Origin: an uncultured Bacteroidales bacterium
GTDB taxonomy: Bacteria; Bacteroidota; Bacteroidia; Bacteroidales; Paludibacteraceae
DNA length: 64,000 nucleotides
Direction: 5' to 3'
NCBI GenBank assembly: GCA_900317745.1
Contig: ONHW01000016.1
Coordinates: 1-64,000 of the forward strand
This document shows, piece after piece, positions 1 to 7,079 of this stretch. A program made the translations under genes and the position numbers. Position 1 is the stretch's first letter; each line of letters opens with the position of its first letter. Under the pieces are notes generated by a model. It was given only the letters and a program-made list of their open reading frames with translations. It ran no database searches and was not told where the DNA came from.

Positions 1-25
1 TGTCTTGTCCTGAAATACGTTGACA
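1..25. repeat. Left terminal inverted repeat of the IS
   Basis: The reverse complement of these bases matches 1391-1415 at about 18 of 25 positions. The match includes the TGTCAACG block and the AGGA block. It reaches the first base of the window, so it may continue to the left. Confidence 0.55.
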
Positions 26-40
26 CTAAAAAGTGTCTTT

Positions 41-391
41 ATGAAGTATAAATTTACGAAAGCGGACAGGATGAAGATTGTCCACGAGTATGAAACGAGT
101 GATCTAAGTTATGATGAGTTAGCATTGAAATATGGAATTTCTTGTGGAAATACCATAGCTACTTGGCGCAGACGTTTGGAAAATTCAAAAAAAAGTTGTA
201 TCTTAGCAGCCGATTTAAAATCTCGAAGAGTTATGCAAGATGCCGAACGTGAGGAATTAGAATCTCAGATAGCCGATTTGAAGCAGCGTCTTCATAAGGC
301 AGAGATGCAGAACTTAGCGTTAAATACGCTGATAGATGTGGCTGAGGAGCAAGGGCTTGCGATACGAAAAAAATGTGGGGCCAAGCAGTAG
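41..391 (+). CDS. IS3-family transposase OrfA
   Basis: This is a 116-residue DNA-binding subunit of the transposase. It has an N-terminal helix-turn-helix of the transposase-8 type (about residues 1-60) followed by a leucine-zipper-like coiled coil (about 65-105) that usually mediates OrfA/OrfB pairing. I start it at ATG 41; a TTG at 20 is in frame but lies within the terminal repeat. It overlaps orfB by 19 bases. The run of seven A residues at 367-373 reads A AAA AAA in this frame, so a -1 slip would join OrfA to OrfB and make the full OrfAB transposase. Confidence 0.85.
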   Translation: MKYKFTKADRMKIVHEYETSDLSYDELALKYGISCGNTIATWRRRLENSKKSCILAADLKSRRVMQDAEREELESQIADLKQRLHKAEMQNLALNTLIDVAEEQGLAIRKKCGAKQ

Positions 392-1311
392 AACGTATCT
401 GCGAGCGGCAGGGCTTGTCCGTAGAAGCCGCAAGCGATCTGTTTGGCCATAGTAGACAGGCCTACTACCAACAACGTGACCGGAACAGAGATCATTTGTC
501 GCATGAGCGAACTCTTGTTAAGATTGCACGCTCTCTGCGCGAACAGGATGCCGGTATTGGTAGATACAAGATGTGGCGCATGATCCAAGAAGCCTACATG
601 CCAGACTGGATGCCCGGTAGAGATGCGTTCTTTAAGATAATGGATAGGTATGGATTGACGTTACCGCGTCCTCGTCCGCGGCATACAACGAACTCGAACC
701 ACCGCTTTCATAGGTTTAAGAACCTGACGAAAGGATTAGAGTTGACACAGCCTAATCAGCTGTGGGTAAGTGATATAACGTACATTGACATAGCGAATGA
801 TAGTCATTATTTACATTTAGTGACAGATGCCTACTCGCACAAGATTATAGGTTGGTGTTTTGCCGAGTCGTTAAGTGCTAAGCATACATTAGATGCACTT
901 AGGATGGCGATTGCTCAGACAGGCAAGGAGGATCTACACGGTCTGATACACCACTCGGATAGAGGTATCCAGTACTGCTGCAACGCTTATGTGGAAGAGC
1001 TTGAATCTCATGGTATAAGTATCAGCATGACAGAGGATTATAAGCCTACAGACAATGCGGTAGCAGAGCGTGTAAACGGAATTATTAAGCAAGAGCTTAT
1101 CTATCGTCGCAAGCAATTTGCGTCATATGAGGAAGCAAAAGAAGCGATAGAACGGTTTATTACCTTCTATAATAATGACCGGCCGCACATGAGCATCGGA
1201 TTCCAGACTCCTACTGTTGCGCACCAACAAGTCGGTGCGCAACAGAGACATTGGAAAGGCTATTATGAACGATGTCAACAAAAACAGGACAATGAATGTA
1301 AACAAATTTAG
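373..1311 (+). CDS. IS3-family transposase OrfB (DDE integrase)
   Basis: This is the 312-residue catalytic part of the transposase. It begins with an HTH_21-like region (about residues 45-105) and continues with a retroviral-integrase-type core. The catalytic triad is visible: D134 in WVSDITYI, D196 in HHSDRG, and E232 in NAVAERVNG, with 35 residues between the second Asp and the Glu as expected. The usual C-terminal RPH motif is present (NNDRPHMS). Its frame is -1 relative to orfA. The initial ATG sits at the slippery run, so it is probably made mainly as an OrfAB frameshift product. No inactivating mutation is seen. Confidence 0.92.
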   Translation: MWGQAVERICERQGLSVEAASDLFGHSRQAYYQQRDRNRDHLSHERTLVKIARSLREQDAGIGRYKMWRMIQEAYMPDWMPGRDAFFKIMDRYGLTLPRPRPRHTTNSNHRFHRFKNLTKGLELTQPNQLWVSDITYIDIANDSHYLHLVTDAYSHKIIGWCFAESLSAKHTLDALRMAIAQTGKEDLHGLIHHSDRGIQYCCNAYVEELESHGISISMTEDYKPTDNAVAERVNGIIKQELIYRRKQFASYEEAKEAIERFITFYNNDRPHMSIGFQTPTVAHQQVGAQQRHWKGYYERCQQKQDNECKQI

Positions 1312-1415
1312 GACAATGTCAACTTTTTTAGGAGAGTGTCAATATTTTCCAGGAAGATGTCAAGTCTTTTAGTAAAAAATATTAAAAAACTGTCAACGCT
1401 ATTTAGGAAAAGTCA
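1273..1415. repeat. Iterated terminal motif at the right end of the IS
   Basis: Six near-copies of TGTCAA, 7-8 bases, AGGA run in the same orientation. Clear copies start at 1273, 1317, 1337, 1358 and 1391, with a degenerate one near 1297. Neighbouring copies are mostly about 20-21 bp apart. The last copy (1391-1415) best matches the left end. They look like repeated transposase-binding sites; this role is inferred. Confidence 0.55.
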
Positions 1416-1421
1416 TTACGC

Positions 1422-1608
1422 TTGAACTTGGTCAAGTTGGTCAACTTTGCCATATCATTTTTTTATAACTTGGGGCTTTTTCTTTTTGCCTTCAGCGACT
1501 GCATTCTCAATTAGTATTATATACTATGTATATAATATATAGCGTTTCAAATCGTTAGTGGTTCTTATATATTCTTAGTTATTCGTTAGCCATTATCGGA
1601 CCTATTAC
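1422..1608. repeat. Dispersed intergenic repeat, copy 1, with otherwise empty flank to 1725
   Basis: Two blocks recur in the same order and orientation near 23.3-23.5 kb. Block one (1431-1458) is built of 9-bp steps such as GTCAAGTTG and GTCAACTTT. Block two (1553-1608) contains CGTTAGTG at its start and TTATCGGACCT near its end. No gene is visible between the IS and 1846: a leftward frame over 1579-1932 has no recognisable features and crosses the next promoter. The stretch 1609-1725 shows nothing I can assign. Confidence 0.5.
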
Positions 1609-1725
1609 GTACCCAAATCGATGGCAATAGGCAGTTGATACACCAGCGCTCGGTCGATTCGTTTGACTATTTACCTTGCTCCAAATAATCACATACCTTT
1701 CAACTTCGTTCCGAATCGTACATCT

Positions 1726-1813
1726 TCTGCTACTTTGAGAATTATTTTCTGCTACTTTGAGAATTTTTCTTGCATAAATTGAGAATTTTTCTTGCATATT
1801 TTGAGAATTTTTT
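1726..1813. repeat. Four 22-bp iterons overlapping a promoter
   Basis: The core TTGAGAATT occurs at 1735, 1757, 1779 and 1801, exactly 22 bp apart, which is close to two helical turns. The first two units share the upstream sequence TCTGCTACT, and the last two share TCTTGCATA. The last unit lies in the spacer of the promoter at 1791-1822, so a protein bound here would be expected to affect transcription of the ATPase gene at 1846. Confidence 0.7.
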
Positions 1814-1822
1814 GTATCTTTG
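1791..1822 (+). promoter_or_regulatory. Bacteroidetes-type promoter of the DUF4143 ATPase gene
   Basis: The -7 element TATCTTTG (1815-1822) lies 19 bases after a TTG at 1792-1794. Transcription would start about 15-20 bases before ATG 1846. The 22-bp iterons cover this promoter. Confidence 0.7.
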
Positions 1823-1845
1823 CAGCGAATTTTAATTTTGGTATT

Positions 1846-3033
1846 ATGTTTAAACGTCAACAAGCTACTATTTTGCAGTCTCGAATCGCAGAACCTCGCC
1901 GGTTTATTCAAGTGATTGCAGGGGCTCGACAAGTGGGAAAATCAACCATGGTGAAACAAGTGACACAGGAACTGACCATTCCTCATTTGCTCACAACAGC
2001 AGAAGAAGCACCGGATAAGGATCCGGGGTGGATTAGTTATGTGTGGCAACAAGCCCGGCAGTCCATGAGACTTAATAACTATCTGGAATTTTTATTAGTG
2101 ATAGATGAGATACACAAACTGGATAACTGGAGCGAAGTGGTAAAAGCCGAATGGGACACAGACACCATGCGTGACGTAAACTTGAAGGTCGTTCTATTGG
2201 GTTCTTCGCGCTTGTTAATCAAGGATGGTTTGACGGAGTCTTTAGCAGGACGATATGAGCTGATCGAAATGGAACACTGGTCTTTTAGCGAAATGCGTGA
2301 GGCTTTCGGTATGAGCGCAGAACAATATATCTATTATGGCGGTTACCCCGGAGCCGCTTCGCTATTACAGGATGAGCAAAGATGGCGCAAATATATGAAG
2401 GATGCCATCATCGAACCGGCTATTACCAAGGATGTGCTGACCACCAAACGGGTGCTCAAACCGGCTCTTTTGAGGCAGTTGTTCCAATTGGGCTGTGCGT
2501 ATTCCGGCGAATTACTCTCATTTAACAAGATTCTCGGGCAACTTCAAGATGCAGGCAATACCTCTACATTAGCAAATTATCTGCAACTACTTGACGAGAG
2601 CAAACTGCTATGCGGTTTGCAGCAGTATGCCGCGGATGATGCACGCAAATACAAGTCCATCCCTAAGTATCAGGTATATAACTCGGGTTTGCTTAGCGCT
2701 TGCAATTCGTTGAGTTTCAAAGATGTGTATCCTTCTCCTGCGGAGTGGGGCAAATGGGTAGAATCGGCTGTTGGGGCTTATCTGGTTAATCATGCCGACC
2801 GATTAGAATACAAAGTGTATTACTGGCGCCATGACAGCGATGAAGTAGATTTTGTCCTGCAACGCTCACGACAATTAGTGGCGATTGAGGTAAAAAGCGG
2901 AAGGCGGAAAATGAACCAAGGGCTTAAGCTTTTCCATGAACAGTTTAACCCCACAATGGACCTGGTGGTCGGTAGTGAAGCCATGACGATAGAACAATTC
3001 CTTTTGCTTGATTTGGAAAAGTTGTTCATGTAA
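1846..3033 (+). CDS. AAA ATPase with DUF4143 domain
   Basis: A 395-residue cytoplasmic protein of the AAA_14/DUF4143 family, common in Bacteroidetes and of unknown function; some members are discussed as defence- or toxin-related. The Walker A motif is GARQVGKST (residues 26-34) and Walker B is LLVIDEIH (Asp87, Glu88). The C-terminal half (about 230-390) fits DUF4143 and contains a nuclease-like stretch, DEVDFVL followed by AIEVKSG, reminiscent of PD-(D/E)xK folds. I start at ATG 1846; the in-frame ATG at 1792 lies inside the promoter. It stands alone, with the iteron-bearing promoter upstream. No trans-acting partner gene is adjacent. Confidence 0.85.
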   Translation: MFKRQQATILQSRIAEPRRFIQVIAGARQVGKSTMVKQVTQELTIPHLLTTAEEAPDKDPGWISYVWQQARQSMRLNNYLEFLLVIDEIHKLDNWSEVVKAEWDTDTMRDVNLKVVLLGSSRLLIKDGLTESLAGRYELIEMEHWSFSEMREAFGMSAEQYIYYGGYPGAASLLQDEQRWRKYMKDAIIEPAITKDVLTTKRVLKPALLRQLFQLGCAYSGELLSFNKILGQLQDAGNTSTLANYLQLLDESKLLCGLQQYAADDARKYKSIPKYQVYNSGLLSACNSLSFKDVYPSPAEWGKWVESAVGAYLVNHADRLEYKVYYWRHDSDEVDFVLQRSRQLVAIEVKSGRRKMNQGLKLFHEQFNPTMDLVVGSEAMTIEQFLLLDLEKLFM

Positions 3034-3076
3034 AATTACGTTTCTGCGAAAATGGTAGATATTTGGCGAATTTGTG

Positions 3077-3108
3077 TTTGTATGTTTGAAGAAAATGTAG
3101 TAATTTTG
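3077..3108 (+). promoter_or_regulatory. Promoter of the CMD-cupin/hydrolase/flavodoxin operon
   Basis: TTTG at 3077-3080, a 20-base spacer, then TAATTTTG at 3101-3108. It lies 40 bases before the first start codon of a three-gene operon. Confidence 0.75.
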
Positions 3109-3147
3109 TAGTGGATTTTCAAGAGAAGTAATTAAGTTTAAGGAATT

Positions 3148-4296
3148 ATGCAAATAAGAAATCTATTCACCACTTTGCTTGCAGCCCTTACATTGGTTGC
3201 TTGCACAAATTCCAATGAGAAAATGAGTAAATGCGAAAATGACAAAATGAAGCTCAGTTTTTCGGCTGAGCAGGCGGCGTGGATGTCTGCTATCGCTTGT
3301 AATGAGGCAAAGGGCGACCTTGTAGCACTTGAGTCGGCTATTCATAACGGCTTGGAAGCCGAGTTGACGGTTAGTCAGATCAAGGAAGCCCTCTCGCAGT
3401 TGTATGCCTATACGGGTTTTCCGAGAAGCCTGAATGCACTGGGCGTTTTGCAGCGCGTAATCGGCGACCGTCAGGCAAAAGGTGTGAAGGTTATTATGGG
3501 CGAGGATGCCAGTGCTCTGCCTGACGATTATGATGCGCTCGAGCGTGGCACTGCAGTGCAGACGCAACTGACCGGCAAACCTTTCAATTATGCGTTTGCA
3601 CCGGCGACGGATTATTACCTGAAGGCGCATTTGTTCGGTGATATTTTTGCCCGCGATAACTTGACGTTCGCCGACCGCGAGTTGGTGACCGTTTCGGCGT
3701 TGAGCGGTTTGGAAGGCGTGGAGCCGCAACTCAAAGCACACATCGCCGGCGCACGTAATATGGGCGTTAGTGAAGAGCAGTTACAAGGTGTTGTAGTTGC
3801 CCTTGCAGCGAATGGACTTCTGAATGAGGCAGGAAGGTTGGCGAAAGCTTATGATGAGTTATCCAACAGCGATAGCGGTCTAACAGTGGAACGGTCTAAC
3901 AGCGCAAGCGGTCCAACAACGAAGTGGTCTGTTGGCTCGCCCAACTCTGCTTACGCGCAGTATTTCACGGGACAGAGTTATCTGCAACCATATTTCGGCA
4001 GTGTGGCGAATGTGACGTTCGAACCGCGTTGCCGCAACAACTGGCATATTCACCACGGAGCAGTTCAAGTGCTAATCTGCGTGAGTGGTAAAGGTTGGTA
4101 TCAAGAGTGGAACAAACCCGCTGTTCCGCTTACTCCCGGAACCGTGATTGCTATCCCCGAAGGCGTCAAACACTGGCATGGAGCCGCGGCGGACTCGTGG
4201 ATGCAGCATTTGGCGATTCACACCCAAGAGCAACCCGGCGCCACAAACGAATGGCTCGAACCTGTCAGCGATGCACAATACAATTCCGTACAATAA
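3148..4296 (+). CDS. Lipoprotein with two carboxymuconolactone decarboxylase-like domains and a cupin
   Basis: A 382-residue protein with a lipoprotein signal (lipobox LVAC, Cys19). It has two CMD/AhpD-like helical domains (about residues 38-105 and 165-232) and a C-terminal cupin (about 270-370) with the metal-type HIHHG and late HWH histidines. No CxxC peroxidase motif is visible in the CMD domains. This CMD-cupin fusion is widespread in Bacteroidales and is usually of unassigned function. A short Ser/Asn/Gly-rich linker (about 236-262) joins the halves and contains degenerate internal repeats. The stop codon overlaps the next ATG (TAATG). The signal region is nearly duplicated at the start of the next gene. 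Confidence 0.85.
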   Translation: MQIRNLFTTLLAALTLVACTNSNEKMSKCENDKMKLSFSAEQAAWMSAIACNEAKGDLVALESAIHNGLEAELTVSQIKEALSQLYAYTGFPRSLNALGVLQRVIGDRQAKGVKVIMGEDASALPDDYDALERGTAVQTQLTGKPFNYAFAPATDYYLKAHLFGDIFARDNLTFADRELVTVSALSGLEGVEPQLKAHIAGARNMGVSEEQLQGVVVALAANGLLNEAGRLAKAYDELSNSDSGLTVERSNSASGPTTKWSVGSPNSAYAQYFTGQSYLQPYFGSVANVTFEPRCRNNWHIHHGAVQVLICVSGKGWYQEWNKPAVPLTPGTVIAIPEGVKHWHGAAADSWMQHLAIHTQEQPGATNEWLEPVSDAQYNSVQ

Positions 4297-5408
4297 TGAG
4301 AAAGTTTTTCACCCTAATGCTTGCAGCACTTACGTTGGCTGCCTGCACAAATTCCAATGAAAAAATGAATACATGCGAAAATGATTCATGGGACAAAGTC
4401 TTCCCGCTTAGTGAGAAAGTAAACCACAAGAAAGTGAATTTCCAAAACCAATATGGCTTCACGTTGGTTGGCGATCTTTACACGCCGAAGTCTGTCAGTC
4501 CGCAGGACGGTCTTCCTGCGCTTGCCGTCAGTGGTCCTTTCGGCGCAACGAAAGAGCAGAGTTCAGGGCTGTATGCCATGAAGATGGCTGAGCGCGGGTT
4601 TGTTGCGCTGGCTTTTGATCCTTCCTTTACAGGCGAGAGTTCGGGCGAACCGCGTCGTACGGCTTCACCGGACATCAATACCGAAGATTTCATGGCAGCG
4701 GTGGATTTTCTTTCCAAGTTGCCCGAAGTGGACTCGCAGCGCATTGGTATCATCGGTATCTGCGGCTGGGGTGGCATTGCGCTCAATGCTGCTGCGGCTG
4801 ATACGCGTATCAAAGCGACCGTGGCTTCCACGATGTACGACATGACGCGTGTGTCTGGCAATGGTTATTTCGATTCCGCAGACAATGAGTCGGCACGTTA
4901 CGAAGCGCGTCAGGCTTTGGCAGCGCAACGTCTGTCTGATCCGCAAGCTATGGCAGGCGGCGTGATTGACCCGCTGCCGGAAGATGCGCCGCAGTTCGTC
5001 AAGGACTACTACGATTACTACAAGACCCCGCGCGGCTACCATGCGCTTAGTGGCAACTCGAATGACGGTTGGCGTGTTATCGGCACGCAAGCATACTCCA
5101 ACAGCCGTTTCCTGTATTATATCAACGAGATCCGTTCGGCAGTTCTGATCATGCACGGCGAGAACGCGCATAGCCGTTATTTCGGCGAAGCGGCGTACCA
5201 TTACATGGTGGACGGCAAGGCGGACGGCTACAAAACCGTTGTTGCTCCGAATCCGTGTCCCGAGAACAAAGAGTTGCTCATTATCCCCGGTGCTTCGCAT
5301 TGCGACCTATATGATGGCGGTTTCACAGAACCGCAGGGAAAAGGCGAACCCAAGAACCTCATTCCTTGGGATAAGTTGGCGGAGTTCTTCAACAAGAATC
5401 TAAAGTAA
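4296..5408 (+). CDS. Alpha/beta hydrolase lipoprotein with a cysteine at the nucleophile position
   Basis: A 370-residue lipoprotein (lipobox LAAC, Cys17) with an alpha/beta-hydrolase fold. The nucleophile elbow reads GICGWGG, placing Cys156 where serine hydrolases have Ser, as in dienelactone hydrolases. A histidine in GASHCD near the C-terminus is the likely catalytic His, and HGENAHS marks the acid-loop region. The start is the ATG overlapping the previous stop by one base; a longer in-frame extension to 4095 runs inside the preceding gene and is not used. It sits in an operon with a CMD-cupin protein and an FMN-type reductase. The substrate is unknown. Confidence 0.82.
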   Translation: MRKFFTLMLAALTLAACTNSNEKMNTCENDSWDKVFPLSEKVNHKKVNFQNQYGFTLVGDLYTPKSVSPQDGLPALAVSGPFGATKEQSSGLYAMKMAERGFVALAFDPSFTGESSGEPRRTASPDINTEDFMAAVDFLSKLPEVDSQRIGIIGICGWGGIALNAAAADTRIKATVASTMYDMTRVSGNGYFDSADNESARYEARQALAAQRLSDPQAMAGGVIDPLPEDAPQFVKDYYDYYKTPRGYHALSGNSNDGWRVIGTQAYSNSRFLYYINEIRSAVLIMHGENAHSRYFGEAAYHYMVDGKADGYKTVVAPNPCPENKELLIIPGASHCDLYDGGFTEPQGKGEPKNLIPWDKLAEFFNKNLK

Positions 5409-5417
5409 ATTGCATAT

Positions 5418-5951
5418 ATGAAAGTAGTTGTTATCTCAACAAGTCTCCGGGCGGGATCGAATAGCCATCAGTTGGCGGAGCAGTTTGCAGAAGGTGCAAA
5501 GAGCGCGGGACATGAAGTGGAGCTGATCTCGCTGCGCGGCAAGGAGATAAAGTTCTGTATCGGTTGTCTGAAGTGTCAGCAGACCGGCGCGTGTGTGTTC
5601 AAAGATGACGTGCCGGCAATCATGGAGCGTGTGCTCAACGCGGATGTCGTTTGCTGGGCAACGCCGATTTATTACTATGAGATGTCGGGGCAGATGAAAA
5701 CGCTCATCGACCGGATGAACGCCATGTACCCGAAGGATTACAAGTTCCGCGATATCTACCTGCTGACCACGGCTGCCGAGGATGAGGAGTTCACGCCGAA
5801 ACGTGCCGAGAGCGGTTTGCAAGGATGGATTGATTGTTATGAGAAATGCGCGCTCAAAGGGCATTTGTTCTGTGGCGGCGTGAATGATCCGCGCGAGATT
5901 GCAGGCAATGCCAAACTTCAAGAGGCGTACGAACTGGGTAAACGAATATAA
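5418..5951 (+). CDS. Flavodoxin-like NAD(P)H-dependent reductase with a cysteine cluster
   Basis: A 177-residue protein of the FMN_red/flavodoxin-2 family. The N-terminal phosphate-binding loop is STSLRAGSNSH (residues 7-17). The cysteines in FCIGCLKCQQTGAC (about 47-60) resemble the cluster of iron-sulfur flavoproteins, and TPIYYYEMSG is the conserved flavin-loop motif. It begins nine bases after the hydrolase stop and ends the operon, followed by a strong terminator. It probably supplies flavin-dependent reducing power to the same pathway; the substrate cannot be read from the sequence. Confidence 0.85.
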   Translation: MKVVVISTSLRAGSNSHQLAEQFAEGAKSAGHEVELISLRGKEIKFCIGCLKCQQTGACVFKDDVPAIMERVLNADVVCWATPIYYYEMSGQMKTLIDRMNAMYPKDYKFRDIYLLTTAAEDEEFTPKRAESGLQGWIDCYEKCALKGHLFCGGVNDPREIAGNAKLQEAYELGKRI

Positions 5952-5972
5952 AAATCGGGTAATACCCAAAGA

Positions 5973-5999
5973 AAAGTGATCTTCGGGTCACTTTTTTTT
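5973..5999 (+). terminator. Rho-independent terminator with UUCG loop
   Basis: The stem AAAGTGA/TCACTTT is extended by a T-G and a C-G pair and closed by a TTCG tetraloop at 5982-5985. It is followed by a run of T. It ends the 3148-5951 operon. Confidence 0.9.
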
Positions 6000-6016
6000 G
6001 AAAATGTTCGATTTAA

Positions 6017-6048
6017 TTTGTTTATTTCGAAAAAAAGTTGTAACTTTG
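6017..6048 (+). promoter_or_regulatory. Promoter of the HdeD-like gene
   Basis: TTTG at 6017-6020, a 20-base spacer, then TAACTTTG at 6041-6048, about 30 bases before ATG 6080. Confidence 0.8.
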
Positions 6049-6079
6049 TATTCCGATTGACATTTAAATCAATATTTTT

Positions 6080-6673
6080 ATGAAAACCAGTACAAAAATA
6101 TGGATGTGCCTTGCGGGTGTAGCACTCGTGGCACTCGGCGTAATGTGTATCCTCTACCCGGGAACCACATTGTTAAGCCTGGCATGGGTATTCGGTCTGA
6201 TGTTCTTTCTGGGCGGTTGCACAGAGATGGCAGCCTGGTCGGCAACACGCGGATTTATTCCGATGAGCGGCCTGATGTTCCTTTCGGCATTGCTGCAAAT
6301 CATTCTTGGTGCAGTTATGGTCTTCCATCCGGCTCCGTTGATGGTTGCTTTGCCGTTTATCTTCGCCTTCTGGCTGTTGTTCGAAGGTATCAACCTCGCT
6401 ATCAGTTCGTTTGACTTCAAGCGTGTCGGTTTCCGCCACTGGTGGATCGTCTGCTGTTTCGGCGTGCTGGTTGCATGTTTCGGTATGTGCTGCCTCGTGA
6501 ATCCGAATATCAGCGCTGAGACTATCGCCTGGGTTGTCGGCTTGGGTATCATACTCGACGGTATAGGCAACTGGGTGAAAGTGGCGGTTGTCAACAAAGT
6601 GGAGAAACGTTTCGTCAAACTGCACGACCGTCTGCGTGAAGTAACGGATATCGATTGGGAAGATGTAAAATAA
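6080..6673 (+). CDS. HdeD-like (DUF308) integral membrane protein
   Basis: A 197-residue inner-membrane protein with about six hydrophobic helices arranged as three hairpins, the DUF308/HdeD pattern. The repeats carry typical features such as GVMCILYPG near residue 20 and a later GMCCLVNPN. The C-terminus (about 170-197) is hydrophilic and probably cytoplasmic. HdeD is linked to acid resistance in E. coli; in Bacteroidales the role is not established. The gene has its own promoter and terminator and so is monocistronic. Confidence 0.85.
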   Translation: MKTSTKIWMCLAGVALVALGVMCILYPGTTLLSLAWVFGLMFFLGGCTEMAAWSATRGFIPMSGLMFLSALLQIILGAVMVFHPAPLMVALPFIFAFWLLFEGINLAISSFDFKRVGFRHWWIVCCFGVLVACFGMCCLVNPNISAETIAWVVGLGIILDGIGNWVKVAVVNKVEKRFVKLHDRLREVTDIDWEDVK

Positions 6674-6688
6674 CAAAACAAAGATGTA

Positions 6689-6725
6689 AAAAATCCCACA
6701 TACGCAAGTTTTGTGGGATTTTTTT
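6689..6725 (+). terminator. Rho-independent terminator after the HdeD-like gene
   Basis: The arms TCCCACA (6694-6700) and TGTGGGA (6712-6718) are flanked by A-rich and T-rich runs. It may work in both directions. Confidence 0.88.
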
Positions 6726-7023
6726 GTGCCTATTCCTGTCGCAGATGGTCTTTGCACACGATGTTTTTCTTATATATAGATTACGCTGAGACTACTTGTT
6801 AGGTCGCATACGAACATAATAACAGTTGTATAAAAACTGTATAAAAACATACAAAAAACATACTAATAACATAATAAAATCATAATAATACCCTAATTCT
6901 TATAGCATGCAATATGCAGAATGATCGCATTGTGAAAGGATTGTAAAAGGAATGCGAAAGGTTTGTATAAGGATTACAAAATCATTGCGGAAGCATTCAT
7001 TTTGTAGAAAATGTGTTCAAGTC
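6726..7023. other. AT-rich gene-free stretch with short repeats
   Basis: No coding frame, RNA gene or promoter core is recognisable before 7024. The stretch contains direct repeats of GTATAAAAAC near 6825-6850 and, further on, four 11-bp tandem repeats (listed separately). It precedes the promoter of the reductase gene and may be regulatory. Confidence 0.4.
6930..6973. repeat. Four tandem 11-bp repeats upstream of a promoter
   Basis: The consecutive units start at 6930, 6941, 6952 and 6963 and fit the pattern TTGTAAAAGGA with one to three changes each. Each unit is one helical turn. The array ends about 50 bases before the -33 element of the promoter at 7024. Confidence 0.6.
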
Positions 7024-7054
7024 TTGCAAATGTCAGATTTTTTTTGTACCTTTG
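7024..7054 (+). promoter_or_regulatory. Promoter of the second flavodoxin-like reductase gene
   Basis: TTG at 7024-7026, a 20-base spacer, then TACCTTTG at 7047-7054. Expected transcription start is near 7061, which favours ATG 7080 over ATG 7068 as the translation start. Confidence 0.7.
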
Positions 7055-7079
7055 CATCGTAATTTAAATGTTCGAACAA

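Larger units (their letters stand above)
1..1415 (+). mobile_element. IS3-family insertion sequence
   Basis: The element carries two overlapping frames, orfA and orfB, with a -1 slippery heptamer between them, which is the IS3 layout. The first 25 bases are an imperfect inverted match to 1391-1415 (both ends contain TGTCAACG and AGGA when read outward), and the ends are TG and CA as in IS3 elements. The left end lies on the window edge, so the true left boundary and any target-site duplication cannot be seen. Several other copies of the terminal motif lie inside the right end, so the right boundary could instead be 1362. The transposase frames are intact. Confidence 0.75.

Noticed and set aside
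1726-1813. CRISPR-like array from regularly spaced repeats
   Set aside because: Units are contiguous 22-bp repeats without variable spacers and no cas genes are near. They fit promoter iterons.
1792-1845. Upstream ATG for the DUF4143 ATPase
   Set aside because: It would place translation start inside the promoter, before the predicted transcription start.
1579-1932. Leftward frame of 117 codons upstream of the DUF4143 gene
   Set aside because: It runs through the iterons, the promoter and the start of the ATPase gene and has no recognisable feature.
4095-4295. N-terminal extension of the alpha/beta hydrolase
   Set aside because: The extension is the out-of-frame reading of the cupin domain; the lipoprotein signal at 4296 is the real start.
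6726-7023. Possible small RNA or tRNA in the gene-free stretch
   Set aside because: No cloverleaf, no terminator at its end and no promoter at its start could be found.
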